Assembly: GCA_035281745.1 (NCBI GenBank)
Contig: DATEDI010000040.1
Coordinates: forward strand, 248,001 to 312,000
Direction of reading: 5' to 3'
Length of the DNA: 64,000 nucleotides
DNA from: 66-474 sp035281745
GTDB lineage: Bacteria > Pseudomonadota > Gammaproteobacteria > Xanthomonadales > Rhodanobacteraceae
Part shown: positions 43,412 to 50,614 of the stretch, piece after piece
How positions within the stretch are numbered: the first letter of the stretch is position 1
Layout of the letters: the number at the start of each line of letters is the position of its first letter
Translations under genes and position numbers: made by a program
The notes under the pieces: model-generated
Seen by the model: only the letters and a program-made list of their open reading frames with translations
The model's database searches: none
Told to the model about the DNA's origin: nothing

Positions 43412-46216
43412 TCAAGGCATCAGGACCCCACAGGCAGCGGCGGGACGGCGAAGCGCCGCCCGCACGCCGGCGAGTTCGGGATGCGCGGCAAGACCGTTTG
43501 CTTCAATGATTGCGCCCGCCGCCCGCACTTGCGCGGAGGCGCCGGTGCAATCGCCCGTCTGGGCCGTGGCGATGGCCAGCCACAACTCGGCGACAAGACG
43601 GCGCGGGTGCGAAGGCTGCAATTCGGTGCTGGCGCGCCGGATCGCGTCGGTCAACTGCTCGCGCGCGATGCCTGGCTGGCGGTGCAGCAGCTCCACTTGC
43701 GCCAGCAACGTGTGCACCCACAGCAACATCGGATCGCCACGCCCGGAAACCTGGGCGAGATCCTGTTCGACCGTCGCCTGCAAACCGGCGGGACATTGCG
43801 TTCCCGGCGACTGCGTGCACGCGAGCAGCAACCGCGCTTCGGCGATCAGCGGCGGCACCTGCCAGCCGCGCGTGCGCAATCCCGTGATCGCGTTCGGCAA
43901 CAAGCCGCGCGCCAGCGCTGGTTCGCCTTGCAGCAACGCAATGCCGGCCAGCTCGCTGTCCGCGCGGCCCACGCGCATGCGATTGGCGGGAGCATCGCCG
44001 TACAACTTGCGCGCCTGCGTCAGCAACGCCTTCGCGCGATCGAAATTGCCAGCCTCGATCTCGCCGAAGGCGGTGGCTTCCAGCGAATCACCATGCAGCG
44101 GCGTGCCCGCACCGAATCCTTCAGCGGAGAGCTTCTGCGCCAACGCACAATCCCGCGCGGCGGAAGCATGGTCCGCGCGGGTGCCATCCAGCACGCAAGC
44201 CTTTTGCGCCGCATACACCCGCGTGACCTGCGGCTTGCCGCCGATGCGTGCGTATGTCGCCAGCGCCCGCGTAAACAACTTGTGCGCCTGGGTCCAGTGC
44301 CCGGCGCGCCATTCGGCCGACGCCCATCCGGCCATCGCCAGTGTCGTTTCATTGCTGTCGCGGCCGAAGTGCGCGAGTTCGAACCGGTAGGTCTTCTCCC
44401 ACATCTGGATCGCTTCTTCATAGCGCTCCACCCCTTCGAGCGCGGAGGCTACGTCGTTGTAGCCGACGCCGACGCGCGGATCGTCCGGCCCCCAGGTCGC
44501 GATCCTCTCCTTCAGCGCTTCGCGCGCGAGCTGCAGCGCGACGTCGCCATGGCCTTCGATGTTTTCGACCGCCGCCAGCGGTTCGAGCAAGTCGATCGAA
44601 GCTTCGCCGTGGATGCCCTGCGCCTGCATGCGCCGGTGCGCGAGGCGCAAGTCGGCGCCACCGGCCGCGTAATCCTCGTCGCGCACCGCGGCATAACCGC
44701 GCGCGGCGAGCGCGCGGATCGCATTGATGTCCGAGGAAGGCAATGCACGTTCCGACAGCGCGACCGCCTGATCCGCCAGCCTGCGCGACTGCGGGATGTC
44801 GCCGAGGTTTTCGTACAGCCGCGAAAACATCGCCAGCAGATCCACGCGTTCGCCGGGCCCGAGTTGCGGCGAGTCTTGCAGCTTCGCGACGCCGCGTGAC
44901 AGCAATTCGTCGAGGCTCGGTTGCTTCGAGGCGGCGACGCCGTAGCGGACCGGCGCGAACAGGCTTTCCACGAAATCGCGCACCATGTTGGCGCGCGCGG
45001 CCTGCTGGCGCGCCATGTGCGCCTGCCACAGCGCTATCGACAGCGAGGCGAAGATGGCCAGCAGCAGGATCGCGGTGATCGCGACCCCGCCGCGATGGCG
45101 CGCGGCGAACCGGCCGGCGCGATACCAGCGCGACGGCGGATGCGCACGCACCGGCAGGCGGTCGAGATGGCGCTCGATGTCCTCGGCCAGCGCACCGCCC
45201 GAACCGTAGCGGCGCTCCGGTTCCCTCGCGGTGGCCTTGACGACGATGTTGGCGAGGTCGCCGTGCAACTTGCGCGCATGTTTGGACTGCGATGGCGTGG
45301 CATTCAGCCCCAAGACGCGCGACGTCCGCGCCTCGCCCGGTGTGCCGCGATCGCCCGTGAGCAATTCGCGCAACAGCACGCCCAGCGCGTAGACATCGGT
45401 CGCGGTGGTGATCGCGCCCGGCGTGAACTGTTCCGGCGCGGCGTAGGCGGGCGTCAGCGCGTGATGGACCGTGCGGGTGACGTCTTCGGCGTCGTCCAGC
45501 AACTTGGCGATGCCGAAGTCCAGCAGCTTCATTTCGCCTTCGACGGTGACCAGCACGTTGGAAGGTTTCAGGTCGCGATGGACGATCAACGCGCGGTGCG
45601 CGGATTCGACTGCGCGGCAAACCCGCAGGAACAGCGTCAGCCGCTGGCGTTCGGAGAACGCGTGTTCCTGCGCGTAGGACGTGATCGGCTTGCCCTCGAC
45701 CAGTTCCAGCGCGATGTAGGCGAGGCCGTTGGCGGCGATGCCGCCCTCGATCAGCCGCGCGATGCCGGGATGGCGCAGCCGCGCCAGCGCCTCGCGTTCG
45801 TGATGGAAACGGCGCCGCGCTTCGGCGGTGTACAGGCCGCGCGCCAGCAGCTTGACCGCGACGTACTGGCGCACGCCCTCCACGTCGCGGAACGCGCGGA
45901 ACACGGTGGACGAGCCGCCCTCGCCCAGCACTTCCAGCAACTCGAACGGACCGATGCGACTGCCCGCCGGCAGCGGTTCGACGTCTTCGGTTTCCCCGAT
46001 GGTTTGCGCGGCGCTGGCGGCATCAGCCGGCGCCAACCAGTCACCCTGTTCCGCGTCGGCCGCCAGCAACCGGTCCAGTTCGGCACGGACGCCCGCATCG
46101 CTGCAGCGCTCGGCAAGCATGCGCGCGCGTGCCTCGGGCGGCAACGAAAGCGCCTGCTCGAACAAGTCACGCAGTGTCGGCGTGGAATCCACCGCGGCAA
46201 CTCTCCGATGCGTCAC
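43412..46216 (-). CDS. Membrane Ser/Thr protein kinase with C-terminal TPR-like region
   Basis: This is a 934-residue protein. The start is GTG 46216; an in-frame GTG at 46189 is an alternative. The kinase domain (about 88-340) has the glycine loop LGEGGSSTVFRAF, the lysine in VAVKLLARG, the catalytic loop HRDLKPSN, DFG in KLLDFGIAK and APE in AYAAPEQF. One membrane helix (about 377-395) separates it from a periplasmic, helical C-terminal region (about 400-934) with TPR-like repeats. The N-terminal ~85 residues have TLRDLFEQALSLPPEARARML, a motif common in kinases encoded beside ECF sigma factors. The sigma gene is directly upstream, separated by a 275-nt gap that contains a repeat element. 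Confidence 0.93.
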   Translation of the reverse strand: MTHRRVAAVDSTPTLRDLFEQALSLPPEARARMLAERCSDAGVRAELDRLLAADAEQGDWLAPADAASAAQTIGETEDVEPLPAGSRIGPFELLEVLGEGGSSTVFRAFRDVEGVRQYVAVKLLARGLYTAEARRRFHHEREALARLRHPGIARLIEGGIAANGLAYIALELVEGKPITSYAQEHAFSERQRLTLFLRVCRAVESAHRALIVHRDLKPSNVLVTVEGEMKLLDFGIAKLLDDAEDVTRTVHHALTPAYAAPEQFTPGAITTATDVYALGVLLRELLTGDRGTPGEARTSRVLGLNATPSQSKHARKLHGDLANIVVKATAREPERRYGSGGALAEDIERHLDRLPVRAHPPSRWYRAGRFAARHRGGVAITAILLLAIFASLSIALWQAHMARQQAARANMVRDFVESLFAPVRYGVAASKQPSLDELLSRGVAKLQDSPQLGPGERVDLLAMFSRLYENLGDIPQSRRLADQAVALSERALPSSDINAIRALAARGYAAVRDEDYAAGGADLRLAHRRMQAQGIHGEASIDLLEPLAAVENIEGHGDVALQLAREALKERIATWGPDDPRVGVGYNDVASALEGVERYEEAIQMWEKTYRFELAHFGRDSNETTLAMAGWASAEWRAGHWTQAHKLFTRALATYARIGGKPQVTRVYAAQKACVLDGTRADHASAARDCALAQKLSAEGFGAGTPLHGDSLEATAFGEIEAGNFDRAKALLTQARKLYGDAPANRMRVGRADSELAGIALLQGEPALARGLLPNAITGLRTRGWQVPPLIAEARLLLACTQSPGTQCPAGLQATVEQDLAQVSGRGDPMLLWVHTLLAQVELLHRQPGIAREQLTDAIRRASTELQPSHPRRLVAELWLAIATAQTGDCTGASAQVRAAGAIIEANGLAAHPELAGVRAALRRPAAACGVLMP

Positions 46217-46254
46217 GAACCTGTCTCAAATCGAGGCACAGCTTTCAGAGTGGT

Positions 46255-46420
46255 CCTTCCCGCGAAAACGGGAATCCAGTGACTGTGACCTTTCAACAGC
46301 AAAGGCACTGGGTTGACTCGCGCCATCCATGGCGCTCGCCCTTCCGGCCGCCTTTGGCGTTCGCGTTTGCAATCCTGCAAACGCAGTCGGATCGCCGCTT
46401 CGCGGCGTCCGGAATGACGA
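46255..46420. repeat. Intergenic repeat (TTCCCG/CGGGAATCCAG class) between sigma and kinase genes
   Basis: It begins TTCCCG cgaaaa CGGGAA TCCAGTGACTGTGAC and ends about 150 nt later with ATCGCCGCTTCGCGGCG TCCGGAATGACG, the inverted counterpart. The same signature occurs at 22793 and, diverged, at 58250. The 275-nt gap has no coding potential. Confidence 0.75.
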
Positions 46421-46491
46421 AAATGGATTCGATATTGAGACCAGTTCCTCCGATAAACCCCGCCTGCACGGCATTTGCGACGTGCGGCGCG

Positions 46492-47025
46492 TCACTCCAG
46501 ATGTGTCTTGATGAACGCGCGGGCAAAACGCCAGTCGCGGTCGATGGTGCGGCGTGTCAGTCCCAGTGTGGCGGCAACCTGCTCCAGGCTGAGGCCCGCG
46601 AAATAGCGGAGTTCGACCACCCTGGCCGCGCGCGCGTCGTTCTGCTCCAGCGCATCAAGCGCCGCATCCAGCGCCAGCGCCTGTTCGGCGGTCGCGATGG
46701 CCAGTTGCAAATTGTGGTCGTCCAGCGTGACGCGATTCCATTGGCCACCCGCGCGCAGCCGCAGGCGGTCGCGCGCGCGGTTGATCAACAGGTGGCGCAT
46801 CGCGCGCGCCGCATAGGCGAAGAACTGTGCCGGCTCCTGGAAATGCAAGGCCGACCGGTCGCCCATGCGCAGGTACAACTCGTGCACGAGTTCGGTGGTT
46901 TCCAGGGTGCCGTTGCGGCGCTGGCCTGCCAGCCGCCGCGAGGCCATGGCTTTCAGGCGCGCATAGACCTCGACGAACAATGCGTCGGTTGACGATCCGG
47001 CCGGCATCTCGCTGCAGTCGACCAT
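46492..47025 (-). CDS. ECF-type RNA polymerase sigma factor (TIGR02999-like)
   Basis: This 177-residue protein starts at ATG 47025 with a strong GGGAGG site. Region 2 includes LKAMASRRLAGQRRNGTLETTELVHELYLRMG and FFAYAARAMRHLLINRARDRLR. Region 4 is RVVELRYFAGLSLEQVAATLGLTRRTIDRDWRFARAFI. The pattern matches the ECF subgroup commonly paired with a membrane Ser/Thr kinase, here encoded downstream. No anti-sigma factor is evident, so the kinase may control the sigma factor by phosphorylation, as shown for some kinase-linked ECF groups. The target promoters are unknown. Confidence 0.92.
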   Translation of the reverse strand: MVDCSEMPAGSSTDALFVEVYARLKAMASRRLAGQRRNGTLETTELVHELYLRMGDRSALHFQEPAQFFAYAARAMRHLLINRARDRLRLRAGGQWNRVTLDDHNLQLAIATAEQALALDAALDALEQNDARAARVVELRYFAGLSLEQVAATLGLTRRTIDRDWRFARAFIKTHLE

Positions 47026-47127
47026 GAGGCCTCCCGACCCATGCGACTCCTGTCCGCGGATACCAGCCTCACGCAGAACGGCAGCGAACGCAAGCCCGGG
47101 CGATGCCTGGCGCCCGGGCCGCGCCGA

Positions 47128-47736
47128 CTACGGCGCCTTGCCGCTGTGCATCTGCTGGACGATCGCCAACGAGCGCTTCACGTGCTGGTCGGGCGTCAGG
47201 TGATCTTCCTTCGAGGAAAACGTCGACACGACCTTGCCTTCGCGATCGATCACGAACGTGGTGCGCGGGAAGAAGCCGTGGGTCACCGGCTTGCCTTCCA
47301 CATCGGTCACGCCCTTCTGCGGCGGCATCATCTTCAGGTCATACCGGGTCGCGATCTTGCCGTCCGGGTCGGATGCGACCGCGAATTTCCCCGCACAGTA
47401 TTTCGGATCGGACGAAAACTGGTTGAGGCGCGCGATCGAATCGGCCGAAACGCCGATGATGGTGGCGCCGGCCGCGCTGAACTTGTCCTTCTCGGTCGCG
47501 AAGGTGTGCGCTTCGAGATCGCAGCCCCCGGTGTACGCGGCGGGATAGAAGTAGACCACCACCGGGCCCTTCGCCAACGCCTGCTTCAGCGAGAACGTGA
47601 AATCCTTGCCCGCCTGACTGGCCGTGGCGGTGAAATCGGGCGCCGCTGCACCCACCTGCAGGGCCGCATAGCCGGGCACCGCCACCATCGCCGTCACCAG
47701 GCACGACACCATCACACCCGCGATTCGCTTGTTCAT
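47128..47736 (-). CDS. Exported peroxiredoxin
   Basis: This 202-residue protein begins MNKRIAGVMVSCLVTAMVAV at ATG 47736 with GGAGG upstream. A signal peptide ends near GYA. The mature part is an AhpC/TSA-type thioredoxin fold: GAAAPDFTATASQAGKDFTFSL, YFYPAAYTGGCDLEAHTF (the peroxidatic cysteine in the PxxxTxxC motif) and FPRTTFVIDREGKVV. It is close to BCP/PrxQ proteins, which are usually cytoplasmic, so the export signal is notable. A second cysteine (KYCAGKF) may resolve the disulfide. It is divergent from tRNA-Leu and stands alone. Confidence 0.9.
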   Translation of the reverse strand: MNKRIAGVMVSCLVTAMVAVPGYAALQVGAAAPDFTATASQAGKDFTFSLKQALAKGPVVVYFYPAAYTGGCDLEAHTFATEKDKFSAAGATIIGVSADSIARLNQFSSDPKYCAGKFAVASDPDGKIATRYDLKMMPPQKGVTDVEGKPVTHGFFPRTTFVIDREGKVVSTFSSKEDHLTPDQHVKRSLAIVQQMHSGKAP

Positions 47737-47922
47737 TGCATCCTCCGAACGATTGACTGCCGCACCAGAAAGCTGCATTCGCGTCAGATGACCGCCTCCG
47801 GCGCGACATCCTTACGCCGCGCGACCGGTTACCGACCGCGCCAGCGCGAACATTGACAGACCAGACTGCCAGCGGCTATCTTACGCGGCTCGCTGGCGCA
47901 TGACGCCGCGAGCGGACACTTG

Positions 47923-48007
47923 GCCCAGGTGGCGGAATTGGTAGACGCACCAGCTTCAGGTGCTGGCGGGGCGACCCGTGAAGGTTCGAGTCCTTTCCTG
48001 GGCACCA
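47923..48007 (+). tRNA. tRNA-Leu (CAG)
   Basis: This is an 85-nt class II tRNA with 5' GCCCAGGTGGCGGAATTGG and an anticodon stem-loop CCAGC TTCAGGT GCTGG (anticodon CAG). It has a long variable arm, the T arm GGTTCGAGTCC, acceptor CTGGGC and encoded ACCA. A terminator follows. Confidence 0.96.
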
Positions 48008-48019
48008 GTCGTCCGACGG

Positions 48020-48046
48020 AAAACCCGCGCATGCCGCGGGTTTTTT
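48020..48046 (+). terminator. Rho-independent terminator of tRNA-Leu
   Basis: AAACCCGCG and CGCGGGTTT form a 9-bp stem around a 5-nt loop, followed by TTT within a run of six T. It also lies just beyond the minus-strand response regulator stop (48060), and its A-rich 5' flank may serve that gene in the opposite direction. Confidence 0.9.
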
Positions 48047-48059
48047 GTGCGCGGGTCCT

Positions 48060-48449
48060 TCAGGTTGCCGCGGCGCCCGCGAGCGCGGCGGCTACCACGC
48101 CGGCGAGGCTGTCGATGCGGAAGGGCTTTTGCAGGACCCGGTACACGGCCGATTTCAACTCGGAGGGCAGGCTGGGAGCATAGCCGGTCATCAGGATCAC
48201 CTTCAGCTCCGGCCGCAACGCCTTGCCGGCCGCGGCAAGTTCATAACCGCTGATGCCCGGCAAGCGGATGTCGCTGACCAGCACGTCGAAAGCCGCATCC
48301 GATTCCAGCACGGCCAGCCCGGCGCCGCCATCACCCACCGCAACCACTTCGTAGCCGGTTTCCTCGAGGCTTTCGGCGATCACTTCGCGCAGGAACGCTT
48401 CGTCCTCGACGACCAGCAGGCGCGCGGCCTTGGCCTCCGCGACCACCAT
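48060..48449 (-). CDS. Single-domain response regulator
   Basis: This is a 129-residue receiver domain without an output domain, starting MVVAEAKAARLLVVEDEAFL. The acidic residues at 15-16, phosphoacceptor Asp60 in VLVSDIRLPGISGYE, Thr in LMTGYAP and Lys in LQKPFRID are all present. The ATG shares one base with the TGA of the histidine kinase gene, so the two form a coupled two-component pair. Without a DNA-binding domain it probably signals by protein contact, or passes phosphate onward. Confidence 0.93.
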   Translation of the reverse strand: MVVAEAKAARLLVVEDEAFLREVIAESLEETGYEVVAVGDGGAGLAVLESDAAFDVLVSDIRLPGISGYELAAAGKALRPELKVILMTGYAPSLPSELKSAVYRVLQKPFRIDSLAGVVAAALAGAAAT

Positions 48450-49939
48450 CACGCAACCTCCGTCGAGACCGTGCTGAACTCGCGCGGCAACACGATGTCG
48501 ACCGATGTGCCCACGCCCACTTCGCTGTCGATGCTGAGCCGTCCGTTCGATTGCAACACGTAGCCCAGGATCGTGCTGAGCCCAAGCCCGGTGCCCTTGC
48601 CGACGGGTTTGGTGGTGAAGAAGGGATCCATCGCGCGGCTGCGCACCTCTTCGGTCATGCCGACGCCGGTATCGGCGACCCGCAGCCGCACCTGGTCGAC
48701 CACCTTCTGGTCGGGTGATGCAACCGCATCGACGTGCACGTCCGCCGTGCTGACGGTGATCTGGCCGCCTTCGGGCATCGCATCGCGCGCATTGATGATG
48801 AGATTGAGGATGGCATTCTCCATTTGATTGACGTCGCACAAAACGTGCCAATGCGAGGCCAATTGATACTGGATCTGCACATTCGGACCCACCGAATGCT
48901 CCAACAGCGGCTGGATGTCACGGATCAGGTCGTCCAGCCGTACCGAGCGGGCGGACAGCGGTTGTCGTCGCGCGAATGCAAGCAGGCGGCGCGTGAGATC
49001 CGCGGCCTTGTCGATACCGTCGTTGGCGGTTTCCAGATAGCGCCCGATCTGCTGGCGGCGAACATTGCCCTCCGCGACCAGCGCGAGGCCCTTTTCCAGC
49101 ACCTGCCGTGATCCGGCGTCGTCCTGTTGCGCGTCCGTGGCCAACCGGTTGCGCGCCGTTTCGGCGAGCTGCTCGACGGCCGACAAGCTCTGGGTCAGTC
49201 GTTTCTCCAGCAGCACGAGCGCCGATTTGACGATCATCAATACATTGTTGAAGTCGTGCGCAATGCCGCCCGAAAGCTGGCCGACCGCCTCCATTTTCTG
49301 GCTCTGGCGCAGGGCTTCCTCGGCACGCGAACGATGCTCCATTTCCGCGATCAGGCGCAGATTCGCTTCGGTCAGCTCCTCCGCGCGCCGATGCGCATCG
49401 GCGTTCGCGCGCGCCAGCATGCGTTGCGCCAATCCAAGCAGCGAAAGCATCACCGCCGCCATGATCGTGAGCAGCGCCAAGCCGCTGACTCTTGCCAGTT
49501 GCATGGTCCAGGGTGTCGTGGTTGCGCGCACCCAGACGCTGCCGACGACGGTGCTGCCCTGGCGCGCTGGAACCATCACCAGCAACGAGCTTCCGCGCTC
49601 CGCCCGGCCGAACGAAGGAACGATGGCGGGGCTGCCGGAACGCTGATCGCCCGCCATCAGGTGGCCGGATTCGTCGTAGACCGCGACGGCGTCGAGGCGC
49701 GGGTCAAGCATCAGCGCGTGGACATATTCGCGCGCAGCCGCGCGATCGTCGAAGGCCACCGCCGCGGTGACGCTGGCCGCGAGCGTGTTGGCCTGGGCGG
49801 TGATCTGGCGCAATCGCTCCTTGCCCCCGGTCTGGAACTGGTACACCATCGCGACCGTGCCGACCAGCAACAACAACAGCACCGCGGCGGCGGTGGTGAC
49901 GGGTCGCAGGAGCACTGAGCCGTAGGCGCGCGGTTTCAT
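48449..49939 (-). CDS. Membrane histidine kinase with CHASE8-like periplasmic domain
   Basis: This 496-residue kinase has two membrane helices (about 13-33 and 152-172) bounding a ~115-residue periplasmic region. That region contains LAASVTAAVAFDDRAAAREYV and DPRLDAVAVYDESGHLMA, which resembles the CHASE8 domain found in the diguanylate cyclase YfiN. A coiled-coil linker leads to the phosphoacceptor His228 (SGGIAHDFNN), then a HATPase domain with N box NLIINARDAMPEGG, DTGVGM and GKGTGLGLST. It is 2 nt downstream of the yfiR-like gene and overlaps the response regulator. This suggests the YfiR-like protein controls the kinase from the periplasm, as YfiR represses YfiN. Confidence 0.92.
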   Translation of the reverse strand: MKPRAYGSVLLRPVTTAAAVLLLLLVGTVAMVYQFQTGGKERLRQITAQANTLAASVTAAVAFDDRAAAREYVHALMLDPRLDAVAVYDESGHLMAGDQRSGSPAIVPSFGRAERGSSLLVMVPARQGSTVVGSVWVRATTTPWTMQLARVSGLALLTIMAAVMLSLLGLAQRMLARANADAHRRAEELTEANLRLIAEMEHRSRAEEALRQSQKMEAVGQLSGGIAHDFNNVLMIVKSALVLLEKRLTQSLSAVEQLAETARNRLATDAQQDDAGSRQVLEKGLALVAEGNVRRQQIGRYLETANDGIDKAADLTRRLLAFARRQPLSARSVRLDDLIRDIQPLLEHSVGPNVQIQYQLASHWHVLCDVNQMENAILNLIINARDAMPEGGQITVSTADVHVDAVASPDQKVVDQVRLRVADTGVGMTEEVRSRAMDPFFTTKPVGKGTGLGLSTILGYVLQSNGRLSIDSEVGVGTSVDIVLPREFSTVSTEVA

Positions 49940-49941
49940 CG

Positions 49942-50586
49942 TCACCCGGCCTCTTTCACCGCCAGCGCCAAGTTCAGAAGCTTGGAGCTGATCACGAGGT
50001 GATTGCGCGCTGCCGCGGCATTGTCGATCTCGAATCGCACATGGCCGCGACGCACCACGAACAGCACGATGCTTCCGGAAAAGTCCGATTGGTGCGAATC
50101 GGTCACCGTGAGGACCGGCTTGCCCTGCAACGCCTGCAGCGCCTCGCGTACCTTTTCCGGCTGCGCGTAACCGATGAAGACGATGTGGCAATCGTCGCCG
50201 CTGCTGATCGCCTCCATCCTGCGAATCCGGAAGGGATGCGTGCCGAGCGCGTGACCGCTGATGGCCTTTTCGAGGAAGTCGTCGAATGGATCGGGGCCGA
50301 CCACGCAGATATCGAATGGCGCATCCGGGGTCTTGAACGTGCCGGGCGGCCAGTTCACGAAAGGGGCCAGCTTGTAGAGGTAGGTGGCCTTCACCGCGTA
50401 TTCGAGCGATATTGCGGGCTGCGGCGGCAGCGCGAGCAGCGAGGCGACGGGCAGCATCAGCAACATCGCCAACGCGCATTTTGCCACGCCGCGCCAACGG
50501 CGGGGGTGCGGACGCGTGCGCGCATCCGCCGAACGAGGTGCGGCGGCTTGCGTGGCGGGCAGTTGGCGCGGAATGGATGGGTTCAT
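49942..50586 (-). CDS. YfiR-family (DUF4154) periplasmic protein
   Basis: This 214-residue protein has a hydrophobic segment at about 36-53 (KCALAMLLMLPVASLLAL) that may be an export signal with a long, Arg-rich leader; an internal start would make it conventional. The mature part matches YfiR: EYAVKATYLYKLAPFVNWPPGTFK, FDICVVGPDPFDDFLEKAI, DDCHIVFIGYA, VLTVTDSHQSDFSGSIVLFVV and VRFEIDNAAAARNHLVISSKLLNLA. In Pseudomonas aeruginosa, YfiR is a redox-sensitive periplasmic repressor of the cyclase YfiN. Here the partner is probably the CHASE8-like kinase immediately downstream. It sits between the TonB receptor and the kinase in a four-gene unit. Confidence 0.93.
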   Translation of the reverse strand: MNPSIPRQLPATQAAAPRSADARTRPHPRRWRGVAKCALAMLLMLPVASLLALPPQPAISLEYAVKATYLYKLAPFVNWPPGTFKTPDAPFDICVVGPDPFDDFLEKAISGHALGTHPFRIRRMEAISSGDDCHIVFIGYAQPEKVREALQALQGKPVLTVTDSHQSDFSGSIVLFVVRRGHVRFEIDNAAAARNHLVISSKLLNLALAVKEAG

Positions 50587-50614
50587 CGCATGGACGCTGG
50601 TGGCCGGAGGATTG

